Of a stretch of 64,000 nucleotides of DNA, positions 37,741 to 47,129 are shown one piece after another. The stretch covers positions 1-64,000 of the forward strand of contig JAMCUN010000004.1 in NCBI GenBank assembly GCA_023381415.1. Direction: 5' to 3'. Each line of letters begins with the position of its first letter. The first letter of the stretch is position 1. The position numbers were made by a program, and so were the translations under genes. A model generated the notes under the pieces. It saw only the letters and a program-made list of their open reading frames with translations. It was not told where the DNA came from and ran no database searches. This DNA is from Thermoplasmatota archaeon. GTDB taxonomy: Archaea > Thermoplasmatota > Thermoplasmata > Thermoplasmatales > GCA-001856825.

Positions 37741-38412
37741 TCACTTAAGAATCTTTCCTGTCATCATATACCATACCACTAGGTCCATTATTCCTGGCTC
37801 TAGGGAATACTCCGAAGAAAGCTTCAAAAATAGCTTCTCTTCCGTCTCGTAGTCCTTCCTGCTCTTGATCCTTATCTCTCTACCGAAATAGTCGGAAAGG
37901 AAACGCTGTATGTGCTTGTCCAGAATGGGGTATTCGAAATACCCTATATTGCGCAGGAAATGTGATGCCTCCTTCATGCCAATTCCCATGTAGTTTTCTA
38001 CAAGCAGATTCCTCCTATCTTCCGATTCAAGTATATCTTGCAGCATGTGCTTCTTCCCGTAATTATGGGAAATGAACCTGGCCCTGGTATTGGGGAACCT
38101 GTAATGAGATTCCTTAAGGGCTTTCTTCAGGCTTTCCTCATCAAATCTCTCAAGTTTCTCAAGTAATTCCTGGTTCTTGAGCCCCATTTCTGCAGATGTG
38201 TTTGCGGTAAGTGTACAGAATATCAGTTCAGAGAATTTTCTGTCCAGAGAGGCATCCCTGTTTCTTGAAAATTCTTCCCTTCTCCTCAGTATAAGGCCGA
38301 AAACATCCCTGTCAGAGATGACGGAGCGGATTCTGCTGTCGTGGGGTTCAGGCATCAATTGTGCTATGATTCCTACCTTGTAAATTTTATCTAGTACCTT
38401 TGGAACAACCAT
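37741..38412 (-). CDS. ogg: 8-oxoguanine DNA glycosylase/AP lyase (Ogg2 family)
   Basis: Bifunctional base-excision repair enzyme removing 8-oxoguanine. The helix-hairpin-helix with catalytic lysine is GIGMKEASHFLRNIGY, followed by the catalytic aspartate in PILDKHIQRFL. Length of about 223 aa fits archaeal Ogg2. The ATG at 38412 is preferred over a TTG at 38430, because family members begin close to this point. Transcribed alone, convergent with the hydrolase. Confidence 0.92.
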   Translation of the reverse strand: MVVPKVLDKIYKVGIIAQLMPEPHDSRIRSVISDRDVFGLILRRREEFSRNRDASLDRKFSELIFCTLTANTSAEMGLKNQELLEKLERFDEESLKKALKESHYRFPNTRARFISHNYGKKHMLQDILESEDRRNLLVENYMGIGMKEASHFLRNIGYFEYPILDKHIQRFLSDYFGREIRIKSRKDYETEEKLFLKLSSEYSLEPGIMDLVVWYMMTGKILK

Positions 38413-38479
38413 CTTCGAAAATGGAAGCAAAGCAGAAATTGAATCCTTATTAGGGAGAAAGCCATCTACACAAATTATA

Positions 38480-38490
38480 TTTATATTTAA
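38480..38490 (+). promoter_or_regulatory. Promoter of the five-gene operon ending in pelA
   Basis: TTTATATTTAA is a strong TATA element in a very AT-rich stretch (38470-38505). Transcription would start near 38510; GGTGA at 38509-38513 may act as a ribosome-binding site just before the ATG at 38519. Confidence 0.5.
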
Positions 38491-38518
38491 TAGCTATACA
38501 ATATTACGGTGAATATAA

Positions 38519-38734
38519 ATGGGCGATCTTACGCCATTTGCTCAAAAAGTATACGATTCCCTTAAGCGACTTGGCTCAACATCTGAAGACAAGATGAAGA
38601 CGGCCGACGATATAATGAAGGCAAGCTCAATGGGAAAGGGTCTTGTCACGAACGCATTGCAGGAACTGCTCAATAAGGGATACGTAAAGAGAGTGGTCAG
38701 GCAAAAAAGCGCTGGGTATTTTGTAGTCAAATGA
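38519..38734 (+). CDS. Small winged-helix protein
   Basis: 71 residues consistent with a single winged helix: helices at about 7-18 and 24-34, a recognition-type helix GLVTNALQELLNKGYV and a wing ending SAGYFVVK. No dimerisation extension. It could bind DNA or be a minimal RNA/protein adaptor. Its stop overlaps the ATG of the DUF373 gene, and a strong promoter lies directly upstream, so this is the first gene of an operon leading to Pelota. Confidence 0.75.
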   Translation: MGDLTPFAQKVYDSLKRLGSTSEDKMKTADDIMKASSMGKGLVTNALQELLNKGYVKRVVRQKSAGYFVVK

Positions 38735-39903
38735 GCAAGACTCTAGTCCTCTGCGTGGACAGGGACAATGATTTTGGAGAGAAGGCAGGAGTAAAGTCAC
38801 CTATCATCGGAAGGGAAAGCAATCTCTCAGCCGCAAACGCTCTAATGCTTAGTGATCCGGAGGACTCCGATTCTAACGCCCTATTTTCCGCTATCTCGAC
38901 CTACGATACACTTTCAAAGTCTGGGGAAACGGTAGAAATAGCAACAATTTGCGGCGACAGGAATGTTGGGACACACTCCGATGAGATACTGGGTGCCCAG
39001 ATTGACCATGTTGTGAATTCGGTGAATCCAACAGATGTCATTGTAGTTTCAGATGGTGCAGAGGACGAGTTCATACTCCCTCTGATACAGAGCAGGGTCA
39101 AGATTCGCGCTATAAAGAGGGTCACGGTAAGGCAGGCGCCGCAGATAGAATCACTGTACTACATTGTCGTGAAGGCACTCAAGGAGGAGAAGTTCCTGAA
39201 AAAGGTACTGGTTCCAATAGGAGTTGCTTTTCTTGTATTCGGACTGACGATCTTGGTTGTACTCGGACTCAGGGTTTACCTGTATGGCTTAAGCAGCCTT
39301 GATCCCACAACAACTGCATTCATGGCTGTAATGAGCGCAATAGGCATCTATTTCCTCGGCAAAGCGTATTCGGCCGGCAAGAAAATAACTGATACGTTTT
39401 CGACACTCGTGGAGGAGTTCGTTAATACAAGGGTCACTGTATTCTCTCTCCTCATAGCAATAGCAACATTTGCATATGGAGTGTATATAGGTCTCGAGGT
39501 TGCCTTCCATACAAACGGAATCGTACCCAGTCTTATCTACCTAGTATACAGGCTTGTCCCGTTCACAATAGCTGCAATATTGATATTTGACCTTGGCAGG
39601 ATAGTCGAGGGATTCCTGATTTTCGAGAGAGGGAAGAGGTCGGAAGCGATAAAGTCTTATCTCCTATCTGCCTCTTTCTATATCAGCTTCTTTGCAGCTG
39701 TCCTGGGCCTGCTGTCTTTCGTCACGTACGGATTTCAGACAGGCGCTGCGAAGGAAGATACCCTCGGTCTTGCAGTGATCCTCACGGTAGCCGGGGTAGC
39801 TTCAGGGGTTGTAATATCGATAATAAGAAGGAAATATGCTAAGGGAAATAAGGTACTCAGCACAGAAGGCGATACTCCACAGAAGGATAGTCGCAACGTT
39901 TAA
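38731..39903 (+). CDS. DUF373 family membrane protein
   Basis: 390 residues. The soluble N-terminal half contains the DUF373 features LVLCVDRDNDFGEKAG, the PEDSDSNALFSAI segment and VVSDGAEDEFILPLI; about six transmembrane helices fill residues 155-370. The family is archaeal and uncharacterised; the Asp-rich N-terminal block suggests metal or nucleotide binding, as inference. Translationally coupled to both neighbours (4-nt overlap upstream, 68-nt overlap downstream). Confidence 0.88.
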   Translation: MSKTLVLCVDRDNDFGEKAGVKSPIIGRESNLSAANALMLSDPEDSDSNALFSAISTYDTLSKSGETVEIATICGDRNVGTHSDEILGAQIDHVVNSVNPTDVIVVSDGAEDEFILPLIQSRVKIRAIKRVTVRQAPQIESLYYIVVKALKEEKFLKKVLVPIGVAFLVFGLTILVVLGLRVYLYGLSSLDPTTTAFMAVMSAIGIYFLGKAYSAGKKITDTFSTLVEEFVNTRVTVFSLLIAIATFAYGVYIGLEVAFHTNGIVPSLIYLVYRLVPFTIAAILIFDLGRIVEGFLIFERGKRSEAIKSYLLSASFYISFFAAVLGLLSFVTYGFQTGAAKEDTLGLAVILTVAGVASGVVISIIRRKYAKGNKVLSTEGDTPQKDSRNV

Positions 39904-40459
39904 TTTCAACCCATATCTTGACTTCCTTGCGGGAATCGAGCTGAACGGCCTGATAGGGAAAGATATGTGGTCAAGTCTTCCGAGGGAGAGGATCGTAAGT
40001 GTTATTGGTCCGGCAAACCCTTCGAACGACCCGGAGGGTTTTGTGATAGTCGCAGATTCTGCCCTGAGATATTATTCAGGAAGGTACGACATGGTTGTCT
40101 CTGACTTGGACGGCCCCGTGGAAAAGATAGTGGGAAACGAGGAATGCATAAAGGTGATCCATGCTCATGGGGACAACATCGAATCGCTAAGCAGATATAT
40201 ACCTGATATGAGAGGTATTATACTGGGAACCACGCAGAGCATTCCCCTCAAAAGGGTGAAGAACATAGGGGGTTTCACCGACGGAGATAGGAGCGTGATT
40301 ATGGGTGCAATTTTGGGAGCAAAGAAAATCTACATTCACGGCTTCGATTTCTCAAGGCCGGTGGATGAACCTGCCAACTTAAAGATGAAGAAAATGCTTT
40401 TCGGGAAAGACATAATAGAAAGCAGAAATGGGCCAGAGATTGAGTACGTGAACAGATGA
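39836..40459 (+). CDS. mptE: MptE-like 6-hydroxymethyl-7,8-dihydropterin pyrophosphokinase (DUF115)
   Basis: Archaeal pyrophosphokinase of the DUF115 family, making the activated pterin precursor for methanopterin- or folate-like carriers. Readable motifs: FNPYLDFLAG, VSVIGPANPS, MVVSDLDGPV, KVIHAHGDN and the end region GFTDGDRSVIMGAILGAKKIYIHGFDFS. 207 aa is slightly short. The start lies 68 nt inside the DUF373 gene and is supported by AAGAAGGA directly before it. The stop overlaps the next ATG. Confidence 0.9.
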   Translation: MLREIRYSAQKAILHRRIVATFNFNPYLDFLAGIELNGLIGKDMWSSLPRERIVSVIGPANPSNDPEGFVIVADSALRYYSGRYDMVVSDLDGPVEKIVGNEECIKVIHAHGDNIESLSRYIPDMRGIILGTTQSIPLKRVKNIGGFTDGDRSVIMGAILGAKKIYIHGFDFSRPVDEPANLKMKKMLFGKDIIESRNGPEIEYVNR

Positions 40460-40893
40460 TAATAGTTGACAGCATGCTAGGGAAATTATCGCGATACTTG
40501 AGATTGATAGGGTATGAAGTAGAGTATATCGGGAGCGATAAGGACGATTCTTATATCATCAGCATATGCAAGGACAGGTTGATGATCACTCGGGACAGGC
40601 AGCTGCACGAAAGGGTTGCAAACTCCATACTTCTAAGGTCTTTTGACACTCTGGAGCAGCTCAAAGAACTCAAGGGGAAGCTCCCTCCTGCAGAGCACAG
40701 TTTCATGGAGTTGTGCAGTGTCTGCGGTACAATTGTCGAAAGAGCTGAGCTAAATGGAGATGTCCCCGATTACGTCAATAAGAACGCGAAGGAAATATTC
40801 CGCTGCAAAAAATGTGGAAGGTACTACTGGAACGGGAGTCACACGGATCACTTCAGGAAACAGATGGAGATGATAGGATATGAAATTCACTAG
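40456..40893 (+). CDS. Mut7-C RNase-domain protein with zinc ribbon
   Basis: 145 residues of the Mut7-C (DUF82) family: a PIN-like fold with acidic residues in MIIVDSMLGKLSRYLRLIGY and MITRDRQLHERV, followed by a zinc ribbon with CSVC and CKKC pairs. Related to the C-terminal ribonuclease of Mut-7. RNA cleavage is predicted, not shown for this protein. It overlaps mptE by 4 nt and Pelota by 14 nt. Position before the ribosome-rescue factor makes an mRNA or tRNA quality-control role plausible. Confidence 0.88.
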   Translation: MIIVDSMLGKLSRYLRLIGYEVEYIGSDKDDSYIISICKDRLMITRDRQLHERVANSILLRSFDTLEQLKELKGKLPPAEHSFMELCSVCGTIVERAELNGDVPDYVNKNAKEIFRCKKCGRYYWNGSHTDHFRKQMEMIGYEIH

Positions 40894-41881
40894 AGATGGG
40901 GATGTGGTCAACATAGAGGTGACGGGAGGTGAGGACCTGTGGTATCTCTCCCTACTGCTGGGGGAAGGGGACGTTCTGATATCAGAAGTGCTTAGGAGGG
41001 TTGAAAGGAAGGATGACGTTCTAAGGAACAAGAAGACGGAGCGAGAAAGGATAAAGGTATCAATTAGTATAGAGGAAGTTGAATTCATGGAACTTTCATC
41101 GAGGCTGCACATTCTAGGCAAGATAACGGGGGGACCGGAGGAATATCTCGGGGAGCATCAATCCGTGAATGTGGAACCGGGTAACTTGGTATCAATCATC
41201 CCTAGGGATATGGAAAGATTCGTTCGTGACCTGGAAGAATCTTCCGGCCTGACCAATTCGACGGTTTTCGTTCTTTCTACTGACGACCAGAATATCTCTC
41301 TCTACGGGGTGAACGAGTCCAGGAACGAGCTGATATGGAGGATTCAGACGGGTTCAGGAAAGATGTACGAGGGAAAGGAAGGTGAGAGCCGCTACGAACT
41401 CCTGAACAGGATGGAGAAATTCAGGCAATCTGACGTCTACGTAATAGGCCCCTCTATATTCAGGGACTCCACATCTAAACTCCTCTCACAAAACGGATTC
41501 AAGTCAATAAACTCTCAGATAGGAAGCTCAGAGGAGGAAGGAATCAGGGAACTCCTTCAGGAAGGAGTGGTCAACCTGAGGAGGAGCGCTGAAAGCAGGC
41601 TGGTGTCTGATTTTCTAAAGGGGGTAGGAAGCGGATTTTCATGCTACGGGAAATCTGAAGTGGAGAGGGCGCTGGATATGCGGGCAGTATCCACACTGTT
41701 GATATCCGATAAATTCTTCAGGAACACTTCTGCCTCACGATTCATGGAAAAATGTCACGAGGGAGGGTGCAAGCTCTTCGTTGTCCACAGCTCGTGGGAG
41801 ACGGGAAGGATAGTGGATTCGTACGGAGGTGCGGTCGCGGTACTGAGGTACAGGATTGACTACTCACCCTCCGGAGAATGA
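40880..41881 (+). CDS. pelA: Pelota (Dom34) ribosome rescue factor
   Basis: Archaeal Pelota recognises stalled ribosomes and, with aEF1A/ABCE1, splits them. The N-terminal Sm-like domain (about 1-125) includes GGEDLWYLSLLLGEGD, the central eRF1-domain-2-like region starts near SGLTNSTVFVLST, and the C-terminal eRF1-domain-3-like part ends with CKLFVVHSSWETGRIV. The GGQ of termination factors is absent, as expected. 333 aa is typical. Last gene of the operon; its 3' end overlaps the stop of the convergent ubiquitin-like gene by 18 nt. Confidence 0.94.
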   Translation: MKFTRDGDVVNIEVTGGEDLWYLSLLLGEGDVLISEVLRRVERKDDVLRNKKTERERIKVSISIEEVEFMELSSRLHILGKITGGPEEYLGEHQSVNVEPGNLVSIIPRDMERFVRDLEESSGLTNSTVFVLSTDDQNISLYGVNESRNELIWRIQTGSGKMYEGKEGESRYELLNRMEKFRQSDVYVIGPSIFRDSTSKLLSQNGFKSINSQIGSSEEEGIRELLQEGVVNLRRSAESRLVSDFLKGVGSGFSCYGKSEVERALDMRAVSTLLISDKFFRNTSASRFMEKCHEGGCKLFVVHSSWETGRIVDSYGGAVAVLRYRIDYSPSGE

Positions 41882-42061
41882 CTTTATTATGGTTATATAA
41901 TCGTCATCTCCGATGGTAACGTCCTCAGGGATCGGCTTCCCGTTCTTCAGTATGATGGTCGAAGTCGGGCTAAAGCCAAGCTGCTTAAGGATCGTTTCGC
42001 CTTTGCGGTTCCCTTCCACTTTTATCTCCTCTGCCTCACCTACAATCTTCACCTTTGTCAT
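41864..42061 (-). CDS. Ubiquitin-like small protein (MoaD/ThiS/SAMP type)
   Basis: About 65 residues from the ATG giving MTKVKIVGEAEEIKV. The beta-grasp pattern ends in YITIIKSFSGG, and the Gly-Gly C-terminus required for adenylation is intact. Such proteins carry sulfur for thiolation of tRNA or molybdopterin, or serve as protein modifiers (SAMPs). A longer reading from 42130 has an implausible N-terminal addition. The stop lies inside the 3' end of pelA on the opposite strand. Which pathway it serves is unknown. Confidence 0.85.
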   Translation of the reverse strand: MTKVKIVGEAEEIKVEGNRKGETILKQLGFSPTSTIILKNGKPIPEDVTIGDDDYITIIKSFSGG

Positions 42062-42169
42062 GTCACAGCTTGTTGAACATGGCAGGATCATTAAAAAATT
42101 TTGATGCGGTATGGGCTGCATTGTGGGCAAATCCTGAAGTTAAAATATCGGTGATGCATTTCAACTGGT

Positions 42170-42982
42170 TTGCACAACTTTGTTGACGACCGGAACAAGG
42201 AGGTGAAAGTACCAGAGCGACCTGAAAGGATCATAAGCCTGAGCCCTGCAATAACAGAGATTCTTTTCGAGCTAGGTCTAGGAGACAGAGTAGTAGGGGT
42301 GACTGCATTCTGCGTGAGACCACCTGAAGCGGCAGGTAAGAAAAAGGTGGCAAGCTACGGTTATGCAAGCATCGAGCAGTTCGAGAAACTGAAGCCAGAC
42401 TTAGTACTCACTGTGACCGGATACCAGAACGCCCTGGCGGACCAGCTTGCACCTCATTTCGCCACATTCTCGTTCAGGCTCCCATCATCCATAGCAGGTG
42501 TTACAGACCTTCCGACAAAGGTTGGAGCCGTGACCGGAAGGGTGGAAGAAGGAAGGGAGATTGAAAAATCCCTCCTGCAGGCCGTTGGACGCGTGAAGAG
42601 GGGAAGGGAGAAATCAGCGTACTTTGAGTGCGACCTGGGAGGTCCTGTGGCATTCGGTTCACTGTCTTACATCACGGACGTCCTCAGTTTCATGAATTTC
42701 AAGTCTCTTTATTCCACAGCACCCGTTGAGTGGCTGAATCCAGACATGGATTTCGTTAAGGATCAGGATCCAGAGTTCATCATAATAGAACCTAAGATGT
42801 TCTCTAAAAGGGACACCCATCTGGTGGAGAAGTTGGTCTCAGAAAGGGGATGGGAAGGCTTATCAGCATACAGGAATCAGAGGATCTTTGTCACTCCTGG
42901 GAGTTACGATTTCTTTGCGCACCACGGTCCATCCCTTGTAAGGGAGGTGCTCCCGTGGCTGGAGGGGCTGGACAGGGAGTAG
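42170..42982 (+). CDS. BtuF/FepB-like periplasmic-binding-fold protein without signal peptide
   Basis: Class III substrate-binding fold: PERPERIISLSPAITEILFELG, then VASYGYASIEQFEKLKPDLVL and the C-terminal FVTPGSYDFFAHHGPSLV. These features match cobalamin/iron-complex binding proteins. There is no signal peptide or lipobox: translation starts at a TTG almost directly at the mature domain, with TAAAATATC 20-28 nt upstream, and a stop codon in frame at 42152 excludes extension. No permease or ATPase gene is adjacent. It may be cytosolic; the ligand is unknown. Confidence 0.85.
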   Translation: MHNFVDDRNKEVKVPERPERIISLSPAITEILFELGLGDRVVGVTAFCVRPPEAAGKKKVASYGYASIEQFEKLKPDLVLTVTGYQNALADQLAPHFATFSFRLPSSIAGVTDLPTKVGAVTGRVEEGREIEKSLLQAVGRVKRGREKSAYFECDLGGPVAFGSLSYITDVLSFMNFKSLYSTAPVEWLNPDMDFVKDQDPEFIIIEPKMFSKRDTHLVEKLVSERGWEGLSAYRNQRIFVTPGSYDFFAHHGPSLVREVLPWLEGLDRE

Positions 42983-43098
42983 TATATCCATCTACCTGTT
43001 CTAACCCTTAGCGCCTCGATCATTTTCAGAAAGTCTATTAAACCTTATGGTAGACTCAGGGGGCTAAGTTGGAAAAAAGGGGTGAATTCATTTGCCTC

Positions 43099-43110
43099 AA
43101 AATATATTTA
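43099..43110 (+). promoter_or_regulatory. Upstream TATA element of the RNA polymerase operon
   Basis: AAAATATATTTA is the strongest TATA-like element before rpoH and implies a leader of about 120 nt. A second, nearer candidate GTTTAAAATG (43178-43187) would give a leader of about 45 nt. Confidence 0.4.
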
Positions 43111-43253
43111 TCAAAACTAACAAACTTGAACACAAAGAATATGTATGACAAAAAAATAAGGTTGAGCAATTCCAGAGGTTTAAAATGAGTTTGTGTAAAA
43201 ATTCAAAAAATGATTGGACTAAATGCTTTGGATTGCTGGAGGGCTAGATTTTT

Positions 43254-43508
43254 ATGGCGAAGTATAATATATTGATGCACGAGATGGTTCCGGAGCACTG
43301 GTTGGTCCCAGTCAAGGATGAGGAGAACATTTTGAAATCGCTTGGAGTGACCAAGGGGCAGCTTCCTAAAATTAGGAAATCGGACCCAGTCATAAAGGCT
43401 CTGGAGAAGATGGAGGGGGAAATTGTTCCAGGAAGGATTATTGAGATCGTGAGGAAGAGCAGGACAAGTGGAATAGCCAAGATATACAGGACCGTGATAG
43501 GTGAATAA
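43254..43508 (+). CDS. rpoH: DNA-directed RNA polymerase subunit H
   Basis: Archaeal Rpb5 C-terminal-domain homologue, part of the polymerase jaw. The conserved stretch MHEMVPEHWLVPVKDEENIL and the end RTSGIAKIYRTVIGE are diagnostic. 84 aa is standard. The ATG is preceded by GGAGGG at 43238-43243. First gene of the rpoH-rpoB-rpoA1-rpoA2-rpl30e-nusA operon. Confidence 0.95.
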   Translation: MAKYNILMHEMVPEHWLVPVKDEENILKSLGVTKGQLPKIRKSDPVIKALEKMEGEIVPGRIIEIVRKSRTSGIAKIYRTVIGE

Positions 43509-43511
43509 TAG

Positions 43512-46500
43512 ATGTATAGTATTTTGAATACGTTTTTCAAGGAGATGGAGGTAGTAAACCATCAGCTTGTATCATACAACGACTTCATACCGACAGATGA
43601 CAACCCAGATTCAGGAATGCAGCAGGTTTTTGATACCCTGAGAGTGACGGAGGACGATCTCCCGGGGGAGATGAAGCTGGACAGATCCAAAACAGGAGGG
43701 GTGGACATAAGGATAAGATTTGGGAGGCCCAAGAATGCAGAGAAGCAGGAGCCCACTGTTTCTATAGAACTTCCTAAAATCAGGGAGCCGACAGGGTCGG
43801 AGAACTACATCACCCCCCTGGAGGCAAGACTGAGGGACCTCAACTACATGGCGCCGCTATTTCTTGACTTCACTGTGCTTGAAGAGGATGCAGAGGTAAG
43901 GAACGAGAAGATCAAGATAGGAGAGTTCCCAGTGATGGTCAGATCCAAGATATGCATACTCCACAAGAACAACACAGACGAGTTCATAAGAAGAATCAAC
44001 CTGAGGAAGGACGAAAGGATAAGAGGTATGACGGAAGAGGAGCTTCTGGCCCTTCCTTACGAGAAGAAGCTGCAGCTGCTGGGTGAAGACCCTCAGGATC
44101 CAGGGGGATATTTCATAATAGGAGGGACGGAGAGAACATTGATCTCTATGGAGGACCTGGCTCCGAACAAGATTATAGTGGAGTACGAAGAGAAGTACGA
44201 CTCAAGGGTTGAGGTTGCAAAGATATTCTCCCAGAAGGAAGGTTACAGGGCACTGATTGCAGTAGAGAGAAAGGCGGATGGTATACTCACAGTTTCAGTT
44301 CCTTCAATAGCAGGAACGATCCCGCTTGTTGTCCTCATGAAGGCGCTCGGGGTCGATAAGGATAAGGACATTTACGATTCAATAGTCACTGACGAACGCA
44401 TGGTTCCAATAGTCCTAGCTAACATAGAGGACTCGGAAAGCACAGAGCTTTACCCTCCGAGCGGGATCATGAGTGAGAAGGATGCAATCAACTACCTCGA
44501 GAAGAGGTTCGCAGCCGGCCAGGCGAAGGAATTCAGGGAAAAGAAGATGTCCCAGATACTCGACAAGAACCTTCTGCCCCACCTAGGAGACTCGATTCAG
44601 GACAGGACGAAGAAGGGAATCTACCTTGGAAGGATGGCGAGGGCTCTTCTGGAGCTGTACCTGGGGGTAAGGAAGGAGGACGACAAGGATCATCTAGCGA
44701 ACAAGAGGATAAAGCTGTCAGGAGACCTCCTTGAGGAGCTTTTCAGGAGTTCAGCGCAGGCACTTCTGAAAGACCTGAAGGGACAGCTTGAGAAGACGTA
44801 CAACAGGAAAAGGGGGATCAGGCTCAACGCTGCGGTAAGGCAGGACGTTCTAAACGAAAAGCTGAAGCATGCGATATCAACAGGAAACTGGATAGGTGGA
44901 AGGACTGGAGTTTCGCAGTTGCTTGAAAGAACTTCGTACATAGCAACATTATCTCACCTGAGGAGGATATCATCTCCGCTTACCAGGTCGCAGCCGCATT
45001 TCGAAGCAAGGGATCTACACCCAACGCAGTGGGGAAGGATGTGCCCCAATGAGACCCCAGAAGGGCAGAACTGCGGCCTTGTAAAGAACGCAAGCCTGGT
45101 CATAGATATAACTGAAGGCTATCCAGAAGAAAACATCATAGAGATGCTGAAGAAGATGGGGCTGGAAGAGATACTGGGAGAAAAACCCGGCCTCTCCAGG
45201 ATATACGTCAACGGGAACCTGATCGGTTATCACAAGGATGGACAGAGCGTTGTAGCTGAGATAAGGAAGAAGAGGAGATCAGGGGCGATTTCAAATCAGG
45301 TGAATATAAGGTTCGACGACACCACAAACGAAGTCATAATAAACACGGACAAGGGGAGGATAAGGAGGCCGTTGCTGATAGTATACAACGGCAAGATAAA
45401 GTTTAACGCATCGATGAGGGAAAACCTGATCTCAGGAAAGATGGGAATCAAGGACCTGATATCCAACGGAGTCATAGAATGGCTCGACGCGGAAGAGGAA
45501 GAGAATGCGCTGGTCTCCATCTATCCGTATGAAAAACCGCTGAAGTGTCCACACTGCGGGACATACCTTTACAGCGACCTTACGGAATGGACGAATCCGG
45601 GTGAGGAAAACGTGAAGCTGAAGTGCCTGAAGTGTGGCGGATCATTTGAAGGAAAGAAGAGTTACGGTCCAGAGCATACTCACATGGAAATAGACCCGAT
45701 GATGATACAGGGCGTCGTTGTTGGAGTTATACCCTATGCTGAACACAACCAGTCGCCCAGGGTAACTATGGGAGCAGCAATGACGAAACAGTCGCTCGGA
45801 CTCTCATCCTCCAATTACAGGCTCAGGCCAGACACGAGGGGGCACGTTCTCCACTATCCGCAGAAGCCTATGGTGACAACTGGGGCGGCAAAATACATCA
45901 AGTACAACAGGAGGCCGTCTGGGCAGAACGCAGTTGTTGCTCTGATTTCTTATCACAACTACAACATACAGGATGCAGTAATAATAAACAAGGCATCTGT
46001 TGAGAGGGGGTTCGGAAGATCTGCATTCTTCAGGACCTACAAGGCAGAGGAGAAGAGGTACCCTGGCGGTCAGGAGGACAAGTTCGAAATTCCGCCTCCA
46101 GAGGTCAGGGGAGTAAGGAGCGAGGAGTCGTACAGGAATCTGGATGAAAATGGGATGGTATCCCCCGAAACTTACGTTTCTGGTGGGGATGTGATAGTGG
46201 GAAAGACATCTCCGCCCAGATTCATGGAGGAGGAGCAGAAGATATCGATCCAGAAGAGGAGGGAGAGCTCCATCACAAACAGGCCCGGGGAGACAGGTCA
46301 TATAGATTCAGTAATACTTACAGTTTCGGAGAATAACAGCAGGCTGCTGAAGGTGAAGGTTAGGGACGACAGGATACCTGAGCTCGGGGACAAGTTCGCC
46401 AGCAGGCACGGGCAGAAGGGTGTAATAGGAGCCATAGTGCCCCAGGAAGACATGCCATTCACAGAAGACGGAATCATACCGGACCTGATAATCAACCCTC

Positions 46501-47129
46501 ACTCAATTCCAAGCAGAATGACCGTCGGTCACCTTCTAGAGACGATAGGGGGGAAGGTCGGTGCACTTGAAGGAAGGTTTGTCAACGGGACCGTTTTCGA
46601 GGGAGAACCTGAAGAATCCCTTAGGGAAGCACTGGAGGCAAACGGTTACAAATATTCTGGGAGGGAGACCATGTACGACGGCATAACTGGAAGGAAATTC
46701 AAGGCTGATATCTTCATAGGTGTCGTTTACTACCAGAAGCTCCACCACATGGTTGCCGGGAAGTTCCATGCAAGGTCGAGGGGACCGGTGCAGATACTGA
46801 CGAGACAGCCAACTGAGGGAAGATCCAGGCAGGGTGGCCTGAGGTTCGGAGAGATGGAGAGGGATACGCTAATAGGACATGGGGCCGCCATGGCCATAAA
46901 GGACAGGCTGCTTGACCAGAGCGATGGGTTTACCGTATATGTATGCGGAGACCCTGACTGCGGTCATGTTGCCATATACGACTACAAGACGCACCAGCTA
47001 AGATGCCCGGTATGCGGAAACACAAGCAACATAAGGCCGGTGGAAACAAGCTATGCATTCAAGCTGATGAGAGATGAACTGATGTCGTTAGGCGTTGTTA
47101 TGAGGTTGAGGCTGGGTGATCTGAAATGA
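43512..47129 (+). CDS. rpoB: DNA-directed RNA polymerase subunit B (unsplit)
   Basis: Second-largest polymerase subunit, 1205 residues in one chain. Landmarks: fork-loop region [21 protein letters not shown], the [20 protein letters not shown] block, a zinc-ribbon insertion (CPHCG...CLKCGG, about 680-715), hybrid-binding [32 protein letters not shown], and a C-terminal zinc site with CPVCG. Methanogens and halophiles split this protein into B'' and B'; the unsplit form together with a split A fits Thermoplasmata. Stop overlaps rpoA1 start by 4 nt. Confidence 0.96.
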   Translation: MYSILNTFFKEMEVVNHQLVSYNDFIPTDDNPDSGMQQVFDTLRVTEDDLPGEMKLDRSKTGGVDIRIRFGRPKNAEKQEPTVSIELPKIREPTGSENYITPLEARLRDLNYMAPLFLDFTVLEEDAEVRNEKIKIGEFPVMVRSKICILHKNNTDEFIRRINLRKDERIRGMTEEELLALPYEKKLQLLGEDPQDPGGYFIIGGTERTLISMEDLAPNKIIVEYEEKYDSRVEVAKIFSQKEGYRALIAVERKADGILTVSVPSIAGTIPLVVLMKALGVDKDKDIYDSIVTDERMVPIVLANIEDSESTELYPPSGIMSEKDAINYLEKRFAAGQAKEFREKKMSQILDKNLLPHLGDSIQDRTKKGIYLGRMARALLELYLGVRKEDDKDHLANKRIKLSGDLLEELFRSSAQALLKDLKGQLEKTYNRKRGIRLNAAVRQDVLNEKLKHAISTGNWIGGRTGVSQLLERTSYIATLSHLRRISSPLTRSQPHFEARDLHPTQWGRMCPNETPEGQNCGLVKNASLVIDITEGYPEENIIEMLKKMGLEEILGEKPGLSRIYVNGNLIGYHKDGQSVVAEIRKKRRSGAISNQVNIRFDDTTNEVIINTDKGRIRRPLLIVYNGKIKFNASMRENLISGKMGIKDLISNGVIEWLDAEEEENALVSIYPYEKPLKCPHCGTYLYSDLTEWTNPGEENVKLKCLKCGGSFEGKKSYGPEHTHMEIDPMMIQGVVVGVIPYAEHNQSPRVTMGAAMTKQSLGLSSSNYRLRPDTRGHVLHYPQKPMVTTGAAKYIKYNRRPSGQNAVVALISYHNYNIQDAVIINKASVERGFGRSAFFRTYKAEEKRYPGGQEDKFEIPPPEVRGVRSEESYRNLDENGMVSPETYVSGGDVIVGKTSPPRFMEEEQKISIQKRRESSITNRPGETGHIDSVILTVSENNSRLLKVKVRDDRIPELGDKFASRHGQKGVIGAIVPQEDMPFTEDGIIPDLIINPHSIPSRMTVGHLLETIGGKVGALEGRFVNGTVFEGEPEESLREALEANGYKYSGRETMYDGITGRKFKADIFIGVVYYQKLHHMVAGKFHARSRGPVQILTRQPTEGRSRQGGLRFGEMERDTLIGHGAAMAIKDRLLDQSDGFTVYVCGDPDCGHVAIYDYKTHQLRCPVCGNTSNIRPVETSYAFKLMRDELMSLGVVMRLRLGDLK

